Source: an uncultured Bacteroidales bacterium (GTDB lineage: Bacteria; Bacteroidota; Bacteroidia; Bacteroidales; Marinilabiliaceae). Taken from it: a stretch of DNA of 6,263 nt. Shown here in pieces: positions 5,430-6,263 of the stretch. The position numbers and the translations under genes are program-made. The notes under the pieces were generated by a model. That model was given only the letters and a program-made list of their open reading frames with translations. It did not search any database and was not told the origin of the DNA. Positions within the stretch are counted from its first letter, which is position 1. Each line of letters opens with the position of its first letter. Location: the NCBI GenBank assembly GCA_937892255.1, contig CALAUL010000011.1, forward strand, positions 1-6,263. Direction: 5' to 3'.

Positions 5430-6263
5430 TTAGAGAATCATCTTCTCTATAGGCATTACCAATATACCTTCTGCACCAAGTTGTTTAAGCTTGCCGATGA
5501 TTTCCCAGAAGTGTTTTTCTTCAAGTACTGAGGCTAATGATGACCAACCATCTGTTTTGAGAGGTGTAACAGTTGGAGCTTTCATGCCCGGGAGAAGTTC
5601 TGTGGCGGCGGCTATCTTGTCGTTAGGTATATTTACGACTATGTACTTTTTGCCTTCGGCATTCTTATATGAATCGAAACGGAAAAGGAGTTCATCGAGA
5701 ATAGCCTTTTTCTCTTGCGACAAGTTCTTGTTACCTATGAGGATAGCTTCGGAGTTCATCACCACTTCGACCTCGGCGAGGTTGTTAGAAACGAGAGTCG
5801 AGCCAGATGATACTATATCGAAAATACAGTCAGCCAAACCGATGCCTGGAGCTATCTCTACAGAGCCTGTTATGACATGTATCTCGGCAGAGATATTGTT
5901 CTTATCGAGGAAGCGTTTGAGTATGCCCGGGTATGAAGTGGCAATTTTCTTTCCATTAAACCACTGTACGCCAGGATATTCAATAGCCTTTGGAATAGCC
6001 AATGAAAGGCGACATTTGCTAAAGTCAAGACGTTTGATGATGTCAGCAGCTTCCTGCTTTTCTTCATATTCGTTTTCTCCAACGATACCTACATCAGCTA
6101 TGCCACTTGCAACAGCTTGTGGAATATCATCGTCGCGAAGGTAAAGAATCTCTACAGGGAAGTTTTTTGCTGGAACGAGAAGTGTTCGTTTAGATGATTC
6201 TACCTTGATGCTTGACTCGCGAAGCATTGTCATTGTCTCTTCAAAGAGACGGCCTTTAGCCTG
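5430..6263 (-). CDS. hisG: ATP phosphoribosyltransferase, long form (5' end outside window)
   Basis: First, committed enzyme of histidine synthesis: ATP plus PRPP gives phosphoribosyl-ATP. The reading frame is open to the window edge. The ten codons before the first ATG candidate (6233) encode QAKGRLFEET, the conserved HisG start region, so the true start is probably about six codons outside and the visible 277 residues are nearly complete. In visible numbering, LRDDDIP is at 42-48, ADVGIVGENE at 56-65 and the PRPP-binding loop DIVSSGSTL at 149-157. The part from about 185 to the end (EGKKYIVVNIPNDKI, LPGMKAPTVTPL, GAEGILVMPIEKMIL) is the C-terminal ACT-like regulatory domain of the long HisG form. 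This form is normally feedback-inhibited by histidine and needs no HisZ partner. It is the first his gene visible; any promoter or leader lies outside. Confidence 0.96.
   Translation of the reverse strand, partial: QAKGRLFEETMTMLRESSIKVESSKRTLLVPAKNFPVEILYLRDDDIPQAVASGIADVGIVGENEYEEKQEAADIIKRLDFSKCRLSLAIPKAIEYPGVQWFNGKKIATSYPGILKRFLDKNNISAEIHVITGSVEIAPGIGLADCIFDIVSSGSTLVSNNLAEVEVVMNSEAILIGNKNLSQEKKAILDELLFRFDSYKNAEGKKYIVVNIPNDKIAAATELLPGMKAPTVTPLKTDGWSSLASVLEEKHFWEIIGKLKQLGAEGILVMPIEKMIL

Noticed and set aside
5491..6144. A 217-codon open frame on the + strand opposite hisG
   Set aside because: It lies wholly antisense to a clearly conserved hisG and its translation resembles no protein I know. 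Long open antisense frames are common opposite such codon usage.
6235..6250. Short hairpin GTCTCT-TCAA-AGAGAC near the right edge
   Set aside because: It lies within the hisG codons for the conserved RLFEET stretch, is only 6 bp, and has no U-tract. Probably chance.

Overview
The window looks like chromosomal core sequence from a member of the Bacteroidales (Bacteroidetes), of the Bacteroides/Prevotella type. Three observations support this. The RF2, LptB and HisG proteins closely resemble the versions I remember from that group: RF2 begins MVTQEQIKDL, LptB has KYPVYRRAQ, and HisG ends EGILVMPIEKMIL. Most starts have no clear Shine-Dalgarno sequence. A secreted protein here ends in a Bacteroidetes-style VYSLSG...LPKGVYIINNK tail. 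No mobile element, CRISPR array, tRNA or rRNA gene was seen.

Layout: two convergent gene sets meet at one hairpin. On the + strand, bases 1-2004 hold the last 27 codons of a gene that looks like rimM (ribosome maturation), then prfB (peptide chain release factor 2), then lptB (ATPase of the lipopolysaccharide exporter). The gaps are only 15 nt, so this is probably one transcript. It ends at a 22-bp perfect stem (2018-2068), which also sits just past the end of the opposing genes and probably terminates both.

On the - strand, bases 6263 to 2080, read in the direction of transcription, hold hisG (5' end cut by the window edge), a gene for a secreted FGE/SUMF1-fold protein, hisD and hisC. HisG catalyses the first step of histidine synthesis, HisC the transamination of imidazole acetol phosphate to histidinol phosphate, and HisD the final two oxidations to histidine. 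hisB, which often follows hisC in Bacteroides-type genomes, is absent: the terminator comes directly after hisC.

The one real surprise is the FGE-fold gene between hisG and hisD. It stops 5 nt before the hisD start, has a signal peptide, lacks the cysteine pair of true formylglycine-generating enzymes and has no evident link to histidine synthesis. The rest is ordinary housekeeping sequence. I found no convincing wholly new system.
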